From Bacteroidaceae bacterium (GTDB lineage Bacteria; Bacteroidota; Bacteroidia; Bacteroidales; Bacteroidaceae): a stretch of DNA of 64,000 nucleotides. The translations under genes and the position numbers were made by a program. Location: assembly GCA_017465905.1 (NCBI GenBank), contig JAFTVE010000027.1:62001-126000 (forward strand), in the 5' to 3' direction. The notes under the pieces are model-generated. The model ran no database searches, was not told the DNA's origin, and worked only from the letters and a program-made list of their open reading frames with translations. This document shows positions 10,827 through 20,437 of this stretch, piece after piece (position 1 is the stretch's first letter; every line of letters starts with the position of its first letter).

Positions 10827-13800
10827 ATGAAAACATATAATTATATACAACCTCGGTTTGTAGCATTCCTCACCTGCTTGGCTCTGTTTTTGGGAACAGG
10901 TTCGGTAAACGCTCAATCAACCGATGCAGAAGCTGCCGAAAAACAAGTAGTTTCTGAAGAATTAGAAGAGATTGTAGGTACAGTCATCGACGCAACAACA
11001 AAAGAGCCTGTTGCCGGTGTACGTGTAGAAGCTTTGAACAACAACCGCTACACAGCCATGACCAAGCCCGACGGAACATTCAGCATCAAGATACCTGCTC
11101 ATGTAGTATCGCTGTATGTTTCTACTCCCGGTTACGAGAGTGTAATCATCAAGGCTCGCCAGAGTGGTGCCATTCAGGTAGCTCTCTATGATGAGAAATT
11201 CAGCTCTTTCGTTGAGAACGGCTTTGAAATCACAGCCAAGAACGAAGCCACTATCGACATTTCAAAGGCTACTACAGTAGAGACAGAGATTCAGAACAAG
11301 CTCGGTGCCGATGTACGCACCATCACACGCTCAGGTACCGTAGGTATCGGTGGTTTGATGATGATGCAGGGTATCAATACACTCAATGCATCAGCACAGC
11401 CTCTGATTGTACTGAACGGTGTTATCCAGGACTTGCAGGACAGCTACGATGCTATCCACGAAGGTTTCTTCAATAACACCTTATCAGCCATCGACGTCAA
11501 CGATATCGAGAAGATTACCGTACTCAAGAACGGTACATCTATCTATGGTGCAAAGGGTGCCAATGGCGTTATCCTTATCGACACCAAGCGTGGTCACAGC
11601 ATGGCAACACGTATCGATGCTCAGGCATTTGCCAGCTACACCATGGCTCCCCGTCTGCCCCAGATGATGAACGCAGAGCAGTATCGTATCTACGCTAATG
11701 AGTTGATGGGCGACATTGCTACAGACAAGACTCGCTTCCCCTTCCTTTGGGATCATGACAACTACTACTACAACATGTATCACAATGAGACAAACTGGAG
11801 CGACTATATCTACCAGAACTCTTTGGCTCAGAACTACCGCGTAAACGTGCAGGGTGGTGACGAAGCTGCCATGTATAACTTCTCATTGGGCTTCGCAGAT
11901 GGTGCCAGCACAATCAAGAACAATGACTTCAACCGTCTGAACATCCGCTTCAACACTGACATTAACTTGTCAAAGATCTTGAAGACACGTTTCGACATCT
12001 CTTACAGCCGTATCGTTCGTAACCTCCGTGACGACGGTATCCAGGAAGATTTGGCATCAAGCCCTATGGTATCACCAGGCTTCCTGTCACTCATCAAGGC
12101 TCCCTTCTTGAGCCCCTACCGTTACAACAACTCTGGCGTGCTGACCAACGCTTTGGAGAGCGCCGACAACTTCGCACAGTTTGGCGGTTCGCTCAACAAC
12201 AACAGCACTATCAACAACAGCTATGCTAACCCGCTGTCAATCTTGGAATATGGTGAGGGTAACAACAAGAACAACCAGGAATACACTGTATTTGATGTAA
12301 CCATCGCTCCTGAGATTGACCTCGGCAAGGGTCTTAAGGCCTCTACCCTGTTCAACTATACCTTGCACCGTGCAAACGAAAAGTACTTCCGTCCAATGAC
12401 AGGTACACCTAACTTCCTTATCACAGGCTTGGGCTACACTCAGAATGAGGTACGTTCATTCTTCTCAAAGGAAGAGGCTATCTATAACGATACTCGCGTG
12501 ACATGGGAGAAGAAGGCAGGTAACCACAACTTCAATGCATTCGGTGGCTTCCGCTTCTCTAACTTCGCTTACGACTCTGACTTCCAGTCTTGCCACAACA
12601 CCGGTAATGACAAGTTGCCCGACGTTAAGTCTGAATATGACTATGCCAAGACAGACGGTGAGGACAACGTATGGCGCAACATGAGCTACTACGCAAACCT
12701 CGACTATAACTTCCGCAACAAGTACTACCTGCAGGGTAGCGTAGCAGCTGAGACCTCATCACGTTTCGGTAGAGAGACTGAAGGCGGTATCAAGCTTGGT
12801 GGTGTATGCTGGGGTATCTTCCCCTCATTGCAGGCAGGCTGGTTGGTATCATCTGAGCCCTTCTTCAACACCAATGCTATCCAGTACTTGAAGTTGAGAG
12901 GTGGTATCGACTGGTCAGGTAATGACAACATCAGCAACAATGCCGCATTCGCATACTTCAGCAACGTACAGTACTCAGGTACTTTGATGGGTGTTAAGTT
13001 GGCCAACATCGAGAACCAGTCTATCCAGTGGGAGACCACACGCCGTATCAACCTTGGCTTCGACTTGCAGACTCTTAACAACCGTCTGCGCATCTCAGGA
13101 GACTTCTTCCACAACACCACAGATAACCTGCTCACATTGAAGCAACTGAACTACCTGACTGGTTTGGAATACTACTGGTGCAACGGCGGTGCATTGAACA
13201 ATACCGGTGCTACCATCAACCTTACAGCACGCGCTATCAATTCAAAGAACCTGAAGTGGGAGATTGGTGCAAGCGTAGGTACCTACAAGAACGAAATCAC
13301 CAAGCTGCCTGACGGAACAACCTTCAAGAGCAACAAGGACGGTGACCTCTATGGCTACACTACCGATATCTATAATGCTACTATCCTCAGTGCAGTAGGT
13401 CAATCAGCAGGTGTATTCTTCGGTTACGAGACCGACGGTGTGTATGCAACAGCAGCCGATGTTCCTACAGTAAATGGTGAGCCTCTCTCAACACAGGACG
13501 TAAATACTGGTGTGAAGACAGCATTTGCCGCTGGTGACGTTAAGTTCATCGACCAGAATGGTGACAACATCATCAACCTGCAGGACCGCGTAATCATCGG
13601 TAACCCCAATCCTGACCTCTATGGCAACATCAGCAGCAGCTTGATGTATAAGAACTTTACACTGAGCGCTACCCTTAACTACTCATTGGGCAACGACGTT
13701 TACAACTACCAGCGTTCATTGCTTGAGAGTGGTAGCAGCTTCTACAACCAGACAACAGCAGTTACCAACCGTTGGCAAGCTGAAGGTGACGTGACAGATA

Positions 13801-14099
13801 TGCCTCGCGCAATGTATGGCGATCCGAAGGGTAACAACCGTTTCTCAGACCGTTGGATTGAGGATGGCTCATACCTCCGCTTGAAGGACATCACCCTCTC
13901 ATACAATGTGCCCGTATCTGCAGCTTGGCTGCAAGGCCTCACCGTATGGTGCGCCGGTACAAACCTGTTGACATTGACCAAGTACCTCGGCAGCGATCCT
14001 GAGTTCTCATTCAGCAACAACGTACTGTACCAAGGTATCGACAATGGTCTTCTTGGCCAGAGCCGCAGCTTCCAGGTAGGTGTGAAGATTAACTTGTAA
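10827..14099 (+). CDS. SusC/RagA-family TonB-linked outer membrane transporter (second copy)
   Basis: 1090 residues. A signal peptide (ends NAQST) is followed by an acidic stretch, then a carboxypeptidase-regulatory-like domain (about 50-120: VGTVIDATTKEPVAGVRVEAL). The plug domain (about 140-260) contains PLIVLNGVIQD and ITVLKNGTSIYGAKGANGVI, and a large TonB-dependent barrel ends in VGVKINL. The plug differs clearly from the first SusC of the operon (TRSGTVGIGGLMMMQGINT), so the pairs are diverged and may bind different parts of a ligand. SusD starts 20 bases downstream. Confidence 0.94.
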   Translation: MKTYNYIQPRFVAFLTCLALFLGTGSVNAQSTDAEAAEKQVVSEELEEIVGTVIDATTKEPVAGVRVEALNNNRYTAMTKPDGTFSIKIPAHVVSLYVSTPGYESVIIKARQSGAIQVALYDEKFSSFVENGFEITAKNEATIDISKATTVETEIQNKLGADVRTITRSGTVGIGGLMMMQGINTLNASAQPLIVLNGVIQDLQDSYDAIHEGFFNNTLSAIDVNDIEKITVLKNGTSIYGAKGANGVILIDTKRGHSMATRIDAQAFASYTMAPRLPQMMNAEQYRIYANELMGDIATDKTRFPFLWDHDNYYYNMYHNETNWSDYIYQNSLAQNYRVNVQGGDEAAMYNFSLGFADGASTIKNNDFNRLNIRFNTDINLSKILKTRFDISYSRIVRNLRDDGIQEDLASSPMVSPGFLSLIKAPFLSPYRYNNSGVLTNALESADNFAQFGGSLNNNSTINNSYANPLSILEYGEGNNKNNQEYTVFDVTIAPEIDLGKGLKASTLFNYTLHRANEKYFRPMTGTPNFLITGLGYTQNEVRSFFSKEEAIYNDTRVTWEKKAGNHNFNAFGGFRFSNFAYDSDFQSCHNTGNDKLPDVKSEYDYAKTDGEDNVWRNMSYYANLDYNFRNKYYLQGSVAAETSSRFGRETEGGIKLGGVCWGIFPSLQAGWLVSSEPFFNTNAIQYLKLRGGIDWSGNDNISNNAAFAYFSNVQYSGTLMGVKLANIENQSIQWETTRRINLGFDLQTLNNRLRISGDFFHNTTDNLLTLKQLNYLTGLEYYWCNGGALNNTGATINLTARAINSKNLKWEIGASVGTYKNEITKLPDGTTFKSNKDGDLYGYTTDIYNATILSAVGQSAGVFFGYETDGVYATAADVPTVNGEPLSTQDVNTGVKTAFAAGDVKFIDQNGDNIINLQDRVIIGNPNPDLYGNISSSLMYKNFTLSATLNYSLGNDVYNYQRSLLESGSSFYNQTTAVTNRWQAEGDVTDMPRAMYGDPKGNNRFSDRWIEDGSYLRLKDITLSYNVPVSAAWLQGLTVWCAGTNLLTLTKYLGSDPEFSFSNNVLYQGIDNGLLGQSRSFQVGVKINL

Positions 14100-14119
14100 T
14101 GTAAGAAACAACCATAAAA

Positions 14120-15898
14120 ATGATAAAGACAATGAAAAGCAAATCAATCATAGGAGCAGCATTGGCCGCCATCTTCACACTTGGCGTAACAACCTCATGC
14201 GAAGATATGTTTGACATTGATTCAAGCCGTGTTATCATTGAGAACGAACACAACTTGAACAGCACTGCCGACTCTGCATATACCACATTGGGCATTTTGC
14301 AATCAATGCGACAAATTGCCGACCGCTACGTTATCCTCGGTGAGGTGCGTGGTGACCTTGTAGAAATCAATGAGTACACCAAGACATCGCTCCGTAACCT
14401 GTCAGAGTTCAACTTCGAAGAGGACAATGAATACCTCAACGTAAGAGACTACTATGCAGTCATCAACAACTGTAACTACGCATTGGCTAAAATTGACACC
14501 ACCCTGTCACGCAACAATGAGCGTGTAATGGTGGATGAATATGCCGCCATCCTCGGAATCCGTGCATGGACTTATCTGCAATTGGGCATTAACTATGGTA
14601 AGGTTCCCTACTACACCACCCCCATCACCACTGTGGAGGAGTCTGAGAGAGAATATCCCGAGCTTGACATGAAGGGATTGGCTGCAGAGCTGATTCCCCA
14701 GCTTATCCCATTCGTAGATTATGACCTCCCCATTTTTGTAAACCAAAGCAACATCAGCCAGAATGTATATCCCCCACTCCAGCTGGTATTGGCTGACCTC
14801 TACTTGTGGAGCGGTGACTATGCCAACGCATGCGCTACTTATCTGGACTACATGACCACTCATCCGCACTTTAACTTGCAGTATGGTCCTGCCGGCAATG
14901 CTGAAATCTTCAGAGGCTATATGGGTCTCAACGGTTCTTCTATCCAGTTCATGCGCTCTGGCAACATCACAGGTACTGTAGTAATGAACTGGGATCCCTA
15001 TCTGTACTACAGCAGCACAACAAGTGCTATTGGCTATGAGAACCTTGCTTACATTACCATGGAGTCATCAAGCGCTCAAGGTACAGTATCTGAAGTAGGT
15101 AGCCTCTTCGTTTCTACCGACAACACTCATCCGCTGAATCCCTCAACCTATTGGCAGCAGCTGAATAAGGAGCAAGCCTACTTCACCATGGGCAAGACCG
15201 ACGATGGCAGTGAGACAACTGAGTATACAGTCAACACACAGGTAGGCGACCAGCGTGGTAAGTACTATTGGAGAGAGCCCATGATTACCACTGAAGCCAA
15301 TAACTCGTTTGAGGTATATGACAAGCTTACAGAATACTCTATACCTGATGGTGCTAATATCGAATGTACTACACAGCAAATCAACATCTATCGCCGCTCT
15401 ATCGTTTACCTCCGTGCAGCAGAAGCACTCAACGCTTTGGCTAACGAAACACAGAACGACTCATTGGCAGTTATGTCATTCAACCTCTTGAAGGATGCAT
15501 ATAAGGTATTCTTCCCCAATGGCCACTTCTTGGAGAGCGACTTGCGTCCGGCATTTATTGGTGTACACGCAAGAGGTTGCGGTGATGTTCGTCTCGACAC
15601 TGTAAACTATACACTGAAACCCGAAGCTATCGCACTGCGTCTGTACAACAATCCTGAGCAGGCAGTAACCTTCAACGATACTATCAACTACATCGATGAA
15701 CTCATCATTGACGAGTTGGCACTCGAGGCATCACTCGAAGGTAACCGTTTCGGTGACCTTATCCGCTTTGCAGAGCGTCGTGGCGAGCCTGAATTCCTGG
15801 CTAAGCGTGTAGCTTCTAGAAAGGGTGAAGGAGAAATGGACAACGATTTGTATAACAAATTGCTGGACAAGACTCTCTGGTATCTCCCCTTGAAATAA
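14120..15898 (+). CDS. RagB/SusD-family nutrient-binding lipoprotein (second copy)
   Basis: 592 residues with a lipobox (GVTTSC, Cys near residue 27) followed by EDMFDIDSSRVI. SusD signatures are YYAVINNCNYAL, AILGIRAWTYLQLGINYG and IIDELALEASLEGNRFGDLIRFAERRG near the C-terminus. A second ATG four codons in (14132) would also give a workable signal peptide, so the start is uncertain by that margin. It is the last gene of the operon, and a strong terminator follows 16 bases after its stop. Confidence 0.93.
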   Translation: MIKTMKSKSIIGAALAAIFTLGVTTSCEDMFDIDSSRVIIENEHNLNSTADSAYTTLGILQSMRQIADRYVILGEVRGDLVEINEYTKTSLRNLSEFNFEEDNEYLNVRDYYAVINNCNYALAKIDTTLSRNNERVMVDEYAAILGIRAWTYLQLGINYGKVPYYTTPITTVEESEREYPELDMKGLAAELIPQLIPFVDYDLPIFVNQSNISQNVYPPLQLVLADLYLWSGDYANACATYLDYMTTHPHFNLQYGPAGNAEIFRGYMGLNGSSIQFMRSGNITGTVVMNWDPYLYYSSTTSAIGYENLAYITMESSSAQGTVSEVGSLFVSTDNTHPLNPSTYWQQLNKEQAYFTMGKTDDGSETTEYTVNTQVGDQRGKYYWREPMITTEANNSFEVYDKLTEYSIPDGANIECTTQQINIYRRSIVYLRAAEALNALANETQNDSLAVMSFNLLKDAYKVFFPNGHFLESDLRPAFIGVHARGCGDVRLDTVNYTLKPEAIALRLYNNPEQAVTFNDTINYIDELIIDELALEASLEGNRFGDLIRFAERRGEPEFLAKRVASRKGEGEMDNDLYNKLLDKTLWYLPLK

Positions 15899-15914
15899 AC
15901 TAAACTCAATACAT

Positions 15915-15950
15915 AAAGGTTGCTCCGAGTAAACGCTCGGAGCAACCTTT
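15915..15950 (+). terminator. Rho-independent terminator of the FAS1/Sus operon
   Basis: A perfect 15-bp stem (15915-15929 with 15936-15950), AAAGGTTGCTCCGAG against its complement, closes a 6-base loop. The right arm ends in TTT and is followed by CTTAT. It directly follows the last SusD gene. Confidence 0.9.
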
Positions 15951-15995
15951 CTTATAGTAACATACTATTATACCCACCTACTCTACTCTGAACAA

Positions 15996-17129
15996 ATGCG
16001 CCGCATATCACTTCTTATCATACTATTGGCAATGGTCGTTAGCACATCAGCAAAGGATTTCACCGTTGTGATTGACGCTGGTCATGGCGGAAAAGACCCT
16101 GGTGCCATAAGCGCAAACAAAAAGATACGAGAGAAGGATATTACACTAAAAGTGGCTCTGATGGTAGGTGAAGCAATAGCAAAGAATCATCCTGAAGTAA
16201 AGGTACTCTATACACGCAAGACGGATGTCTTTGTAGGACTCAATGATCGTGCCCGCATTGCAAACCGCGCTGAAGCAGATCTCTTTATCTCTATCCATAC
16301 CAATGCGGCAAAGAACCGTTCGGCCAAAGGTGCCGAGACCTACATCTTGGGTATAGAAGAAGAGCGTACAGAACGTAATCTGGACATTGCCAAGAGAGAA
16401 AATGGGGTTATCTTCCTTGAAGATAATCATGAGAAGCAGTATGCGAACTTTAACCCCAATTCTCCGGAGAGCTACATTATCTTCGAGTACATGCAGAGCG
16501 AATTCGTGAAGGAGAGCATCCACATGGCACAGTATGTACAGGAGAACCTCACCTCCGAAGCCAACCGCCACGACCGTGGAGTCCGCCAAGCAGGATTTCT
16601 GGTATTGCATGCAACCTCAATGCCAAGCGTGCTGGTAGAGCTGGGATACATCAGCAATAATGAAGAGGCCAGTTATTTAGCATCGTCCAACGGCCAGAAA
16701 CGACTGAGCCAATGCATCATAAAGGCATTTGACAATTACTACACCGACCTTAAGAAACAGAGCACAGGACCTACGCAAGACAAAAGAACGACGCAAACTA
16801 CTACAAAAACAAAGAATGAGGATACGGCAAAACCCTCATCACAGACTGCTGACGAGAAACATCCAGTATTTAAGGTACAGTTTCTCTCCTCATCAACGAA
16901 ACTCAAACAGGGCGATAAAGCTTTCAAGGGACTAAGCCCTGTAGAGCACTACTACGACAAAGGACTTTACAAATATACTTACGGAGCAACTACTGACTAT
17001 AATGAGATAGTCCGTCTGAAGAAGAAAGTCAACGAGAAGTTCAAGGATGCCTTCATAGTAGCCTTCATCCGCAATGAGCGTATTGACACAAAAGAGGCCA
17101 TCGCTCTCTACAAAAAACAAAACCCTTAA
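15996..17129 (+). CDS. N-acetylmuramoyl-L-alanine amidase (Amidase_3), exported
   Basis: A zinc amidase that cleaves the bond between MurNAc and the stem peptide in peptidoglycan. The signal peptide (residues 1-19) is followed at once by the catalytic domain: VVIDAGHGGKDPGAIS (zinc ligand His30), ADLFISIHTNAA (second His) and SVLVELGYISN (catalytic Glu). A Lys/Thr-rich linker (about 250-285) leads to a C-terminal SPOR-like domain (about 288-365: VFKVQFLSSSTKLKQGD ... FKDAFIVAFIRNERI), which often targets denuded septal glycan. 377 residues is normal for Bacteroidota AmiC-type enzymes. The MCE protein gene follows 18 bases downstream, a likely two-gene operon. Confidence 0.9.
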   Translation: MRRISLLIILLAMVVSTSAKDFTVVIDAGHGGKDPGAISANKKIREKDITLKVALMVGEAIAKNHPEVKVLYTRKTDVFVGLNDRARIANRAEADLFISIHTNAAKNRSAKGAETYILGIEEERTERNLDIAKRENGVIFLEDNHEKQYANFNPNSPESYIIFEYMQSEFVKESIHMAQYVQENLTSEANRHDRGVRQAGFLVLHATSMPSVLVELGYISNNEEASYLASSNGQKRLSQCIIKAFDNYYTDLKKQSTGPTQDKRTTQTTTKTKNEDTAKPSSQTADEKHPVFKVQFLSSSTKLKQGDKAFKGLSPVEHYYDKGLYKYTYGATTDYNEIVRLKKKVNEKFKDAFIVAFIRNERIDTKEAIALYKKQNP

Positions 17130-17147
17130 CCAAATCCTTATATCCCT

Positions 17148-18044
17148 ATGAAACGATACAAATATAGCAAAGAGGCAAAGATTGGTGCAGCGTTTATCAT
17201 CGCCATCATTGCACTCTACTTTGGCATTAATTTCCTAAAGGGACGCACTACCCTTTCAGATCAGCATACCTACTATGTAGTCTATAATAACATCAGCGGG
17301 CTCTCACCCTCGGCAAGCATCAACAACAATGGTTTCCGTGTCGGTTATGTCAATGAGATTCACTATGACTATGCCAACCCCAACCTCATTGCTGTGGAAC
17401 TCAGCATCAACAAAGCCCTGCAAATACCTGTAGGCAGCAAGGCATACCTCATGAGTGAACTATTGGGAGGCGTAAGCATCGACCTACGACTGAACCACGC
17501 GAAAACTTTTTATGCAGACGGAGATACGATAGAAGCTGGCATTGCGCACGGCCTTATGGGACAGGTGGAGGAGGAAATGCTTCCTCAAATTACCTCCCTG
17601 CTCCCCAAAGTAGATAGCCTCATCGCTTCGCTCAACGCGATTGCCAACAATCCGGACATCTCACGCTCATTGGCCAATGTTGCCAGCTTGAGTATAAAAC
17701 TCGACAACACAGCAGATGAACTAAATAAACTGTTCCACAACGAATTGCCTAATTTGATGAAAAATCTGCAAGGAACAGGGGAGAATCTACATAGCATAAC
17801 CTCACAACTCAATACCATTGACTACGCCAGCACGATGGCACACGTAGACAGCACCATCATCAACTTACAGACTTTATCTGCTTTATTGATGAACGATGAC
17901 AGCAGTGTAGGACGCCTTATCAATGATACAGCATTCTACAACAACCTGAATAGTATCTGCACCAATGCCAATGCACTTATAGAAGATGTAAAGAAACATC
18001 CATCGCGCTACATCAACATATCGGTATTTGGAAAGAAGAACTGA
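17148..18044 (+). CDS. MCE (MlaD-type) phospholipid-transport domain protein
   Basis: 298 residues: a short cytoplasmic start, one transmembrane helix (about 11-30, IGAAFIIAIIALYFGINFL), an MCE domain (about 38-115: YYVVYNNISGLSPSASINNNGFRVGYVNEI ... LLGGVSIDLRL) and a long helical tail. MlaD proteins form hexameric rings in the periplasm that move phospholipids between membranes. The permease and ATPase partners (MlaE, MlaF) are not in this window. Co-location with the amidase suggests a cell-envelope unit. Confidence 0.85.
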   Translation: MKRYKYSKEAKIGAAFIIAIIALYFGINFLKGRTTLSDQHTYYVVYNNISGLSPSASINNNGFRVGYVNEIHYDYANPNLIAVELSINKALQIPVGSKAYLMSELLGGVSIDLRLNHAKTFYADGDTIEAGIAHGLMGQVEEEMLPQITSLLPKVDSLIASLNAIANNPDISRSLANVASLSIKLDNTADELNKLFHNELPNLMKNLQGTGENLHSITSQLNTIDYASTMAHVDSTIINLQTLSALLMNDDSSVGRLINDTAFYNNLNSICTNANALIEDVKKHPSRYINISVFGKKN

Positions 18045-18666
18045 GAAAAAACAAAAGCTAAACCTCTCAACATTTCAGTACACTCACCGCTTTTTCAGTA
18101 CTTACGTGCAAGTACTGCAGTTTTGACGGCTAAGTATTCGAGTACTTACAGCTAAGTACTAAAATACCGACAAACAAGTACCGACACACACAGAATAGAC
18201 CTTAATGGATTAATAAAGGCTCTTTTGTGACACAAAAACGCGGTTTCACGTACGAAGGGAAAAGAGGCCCTTAGAGCACATGAAACAACATATACGTACT
18301 TACCAAACAAACGATGCCATAAGCGGAAAAATAGGCCAAAAATGGAATAAAAAAATTCAGAGAAATAGAGGCAGAAAAGCCTCTTAATTAGATAATGTCT
18401 AAATAGAAAACTTTTGATTTTGCAAATGTTATAGGGCATAAAAAGCCTATCTGGAAGCCTAAAAACACGATAAAAGGTGAAAAAATAAAGATTGTATTTA
18501 GTCCATAAAAATATGTTATCACGTTTATTTTCAGAGTATTTGATATATACAACATAAAATTTGGGCTTTTATTGAGGGATAAATACAAACAGCTGAAACA
18601 TTGCACCTTATAAACACGCAAAAAATCGGAAAGGAAAAATGATTTTTTATTTTCGAATAAGGGTAT
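18045..18666. other. AT-rich spacer upstream of dnaA
   Basis: About 620 bases without a credible gene. The left third holds a cluster of AGTACT palindromes (listed separately). The rest is AT-rich with a small hairpin at 18367-18384 (AGAGGC/GCCTCT). I saw no TTATCCACA-type DnaA box, so an origin here cannot be claimed. Confidence 0.6.
18075..18180. repeat. Cluster of AGTACT palindromes
   Basis: AGTACT occurs at 18097, 18111, 18141 and 18155, with near-copies at 18075 (AGTACA), 18133 (AGTATT) and 18177 (AGTACC). CAGTACTT/AAGTACTG (18096-18103 and 18110-18117) is a perfect inverted repeat; TAAGTA/TACTTA (18131-18136 and 18143-18148) is another. The function is unknown. Confidence 0.7.
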
Positions 18667-18674
18667 TACCTTTG
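18667..18674 (+). promoter_or_regulatory. Probable dnaA promoter -7 box
   Basis: TACCTTTG matches the Bacteroides -7 consensus TAnnTTTG, 39 bases before the dnaA start. The -33 region is only T-rich, without a clear TTTG. Confidence 0.5.
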
Positions 18675-18713
18675 CAATGTAGAAGTAAGAACAAGAAAGA
18701 ACAATAAGGTAAA

Positions 18714-20114
18714 ATGACGGAAACACAACTCATCGAACTTTGGGAGAAATGCTTGACCATTATCCGTGATAATGTGCCAGGCAGAGCGTTCGATACGTGG
18801 TTTGCAAAGACCAAGCCCGCATCTTACACGGGCAACGTGTTGACTATTTTCGTACCCAGCCCGTTCGTATACGAGTACATTGAGGAACACTATGTAGAAC
18901 TTCTCAGTTCCGCCATCTATCGTATCTTCGGCAACGAGACACAGCTCAACTACCGTATCTTGGCAGACAGCGAAAACCTGCTCACAGTAGATCAGGAATC
19001 AGTAAAACGCCCTACCCGCCCAACCAACGAACAACAGAAGAGTACGAACAGTGCACCTGGTGGTATCGCAGTAGCGCCCCAAGATCTCGACCCCATGCTG
19101 AGAAGCAACTACAGCTTCGAGAACTTCATTGAAGGCATGAGCAACAAACTCTCACGTGCGATAGCCGAAAGCATTGCCTTGAAGCCAGGCAAGACATTCA
19201 ACCCCCTCTTCCTCTATGGAGCTTCGGGAGTAGGCAAGACTCACCTCTCAAATGCCATTGGCTTGAAGGTGAAAGAACTCTACCCTGAAAAGCGTGTACT
19301 CTACGTATCTGCACATCTTTTCAAAGTGCAATATACAGACTCTGTACGCAAGAATACGGTAAATGACTTCATCAACTTCTACCAGAGTATCGACGTTCTT
19401 ATCATCGATGACATACAGGAATTTGTAGGTGTTGAGAAGACGCAGAACACCTTCTTCCACATCTTCAACCATCTGCACCAGAACGGGAAACAGCTCATCA
19501 TGACTTGCGACCGTCCTCCCGTAATGCTACAAGGTATCGAAGAGCGCCTCATCACTCGCTTCAAGTGGGGAATGACCGCAGAGATTGAACGCCCCAATCT
19601 GGAGCTTCGCCGCGACATCCTTAACGATAAGGTACGCAGAGAAGGCATCATCCTCTCGCCCACAGTGCTCAACTATATCGCAGAAAAGGTCACCGACAGC
19701 GTTCGCGAACTGGAAGGCATACTGACATCGCTTATGGCCCACTCTACCGTTTATGGTCGCGAAATTGACCTCCCGATGGCAGAGCGCGTTATCAGCAAGG
19801 CAATCCGTGTAACGGCAAAAGAGATTACCGTTGACGATGTATTACACAGCACTTGCGAATACTATCACGTGAAAGAAGAAGATATATTTTCCTCATCACG
19901 CAAACGAGGTATTGTATTGGCCCGTCAAGTAGCCATGTTCCTTGCCCAAAAACACGTAGAGAATATCTCACTCACCAAGATCGGACAACTTATAGGATCC
20001 AAAGACCACTCGACCGTACTGCACGCATGCCGCATCATCAAAGAACAGCTTGAACTGGACAAGGCATTACAGCAATCAATCGAGAAAATTGAAGCCAAGA
20101 TGCGCACAAGATAA
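18714..20114 (+). CDS. dnaA: Chromosomal replication initiator DnaA
   Basis: 466 residues with the full DnaA plan. Domain I is at about 1-85 (LWEKCLTIIRDNVPGRAFDTWF), followed by a short variable linker with Gln/Ser/Thr. The AAA+ domain has Walker A GASGVGKT (169-176), Walker B VLIIDDIQ (about 227-234) and the sensor region QLIMTCDRPP. The C-terminal DNA-binding domain carries the signature GSKDHSTVLHACR. It binds DnaA boxes and opens the origin. It is transcribed alone, ending at the hairpin 20151-20186. Confidence 0.98.
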   Translation: MTETQLIELWEKCLTIIRDNVPGRAFDTWFAKTKPASYTGNVLTIFVPSPFVYEYIEEHYVELLSSAIYRIFGNETQLNYRILADSENLLTVDQESVKRPTRPTNEQQKSTNSAPGGIAVAPQDLDPMLRSNYSFENFIEGMSNKLSRAIAESIALKPGKTFNPLFLYGASGVGKTHLSNAIGLKVKELYPEKRVLYVSAHLFKVQYTDSVRKNTVNDFINFYQSIDVLIIDDIQEFVGVEKTQNTFFHIFNHLHQNGKQLIMTCDRPPVMLQGIEERLITRFKWGMTAEIERPNLELRRDILNDKVRREGIILSPTVLNYIAEKVTDSVRELEGILTSLMAHSTVYGREIDLPMAERVISKAIRVTAKEITVDDVLHSTCEYYHVKEEDIFSSSRKRGIVLARQVAMFLAQKHVENISLTKIGQLIGSKDHSTVLHACRIIKEQLELDKALQQSIEKIEAKMRTR

Positions 20115-20150
20115 AGCCAGACTGAAAGGTCTTTCAAAACACAAAAACTT

Positions 20151-20186
20151 ACAAATGGCCTCCTAGACACTTGGGAGGCCATTTGT
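20151..20186 (+). terminator. Hairpin terminator downstream of dnaA
   Basis: A perfect 13-bp stem, ACAAATGGCCTCC (20151-20163) with its complement at 20174-20186, closes a 10-base loop. The following bases are ATTTCCC rather than a clean T run. Confidence 0.75.
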
Positions 20187-20220
20187 ATTTCCCAAACACT
20201 GATACCAGCTATCGATTTCC

Positions 20221-20301
20221 GTTTTGGAAAACTTTTGAGAAATAACAAAATCATAATCTTTTGTTTTTCTTTTACTTAAGATTTTGTTTTGGAAAACTTT
20301 T
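20221..20301 (+). repeat. Direct repeat GTTTTGGAAAACTTTT upstream of nrdJ
   Basis: The same 16-mer occurs at 20221-20236 and 20286-20301, start to start 65 bases, about 45 and 110 bases before the nrdJ -33 box. Each copy contains the near-palindrome GTTTTGGAAAAC. Candidate operator pair for ribonucleotide reductase control. Confidence 0.7.
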
Positions 20302-20330
20302 ATTTTTATCACATTTTCATTGTTGAAAAT

Positions 20331-20361
20331 TTTGTCAATACAGAAAGGTTGTATATCTTTG
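20331..20361 (+). promoter_or_regulatory. nrdJ promoter
   Basis: TTTG (20331-20334), a 19-base spacer and TATCTTTG (20354-20361) match the Bacteroides primary sigma consensus exactly. The start codon lies 76 bases downstream. Confidence 0.8.
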
Positions 20362-20437
20362 CAAAGCTTTTTGTTCAAGAAAGGATTACTTCTACACAAA
20401 TCAACTTTTTGACAACATCAGTAACCTCATAAACAAA

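Noticed and set aside
18045-18713. oriC in the dnaA upstream spacer
   Set aside because: AT-rich and palindrome-rich, but no DnaA boxes were found. GC skew would be needed to support it.
20187-20437. Cobalamin riboswitch in the nrdJ leader
   Set aside because: No B12-box-like segment or adequate structured RNA was seen; the promoter lies only 76 bases before the start codon.
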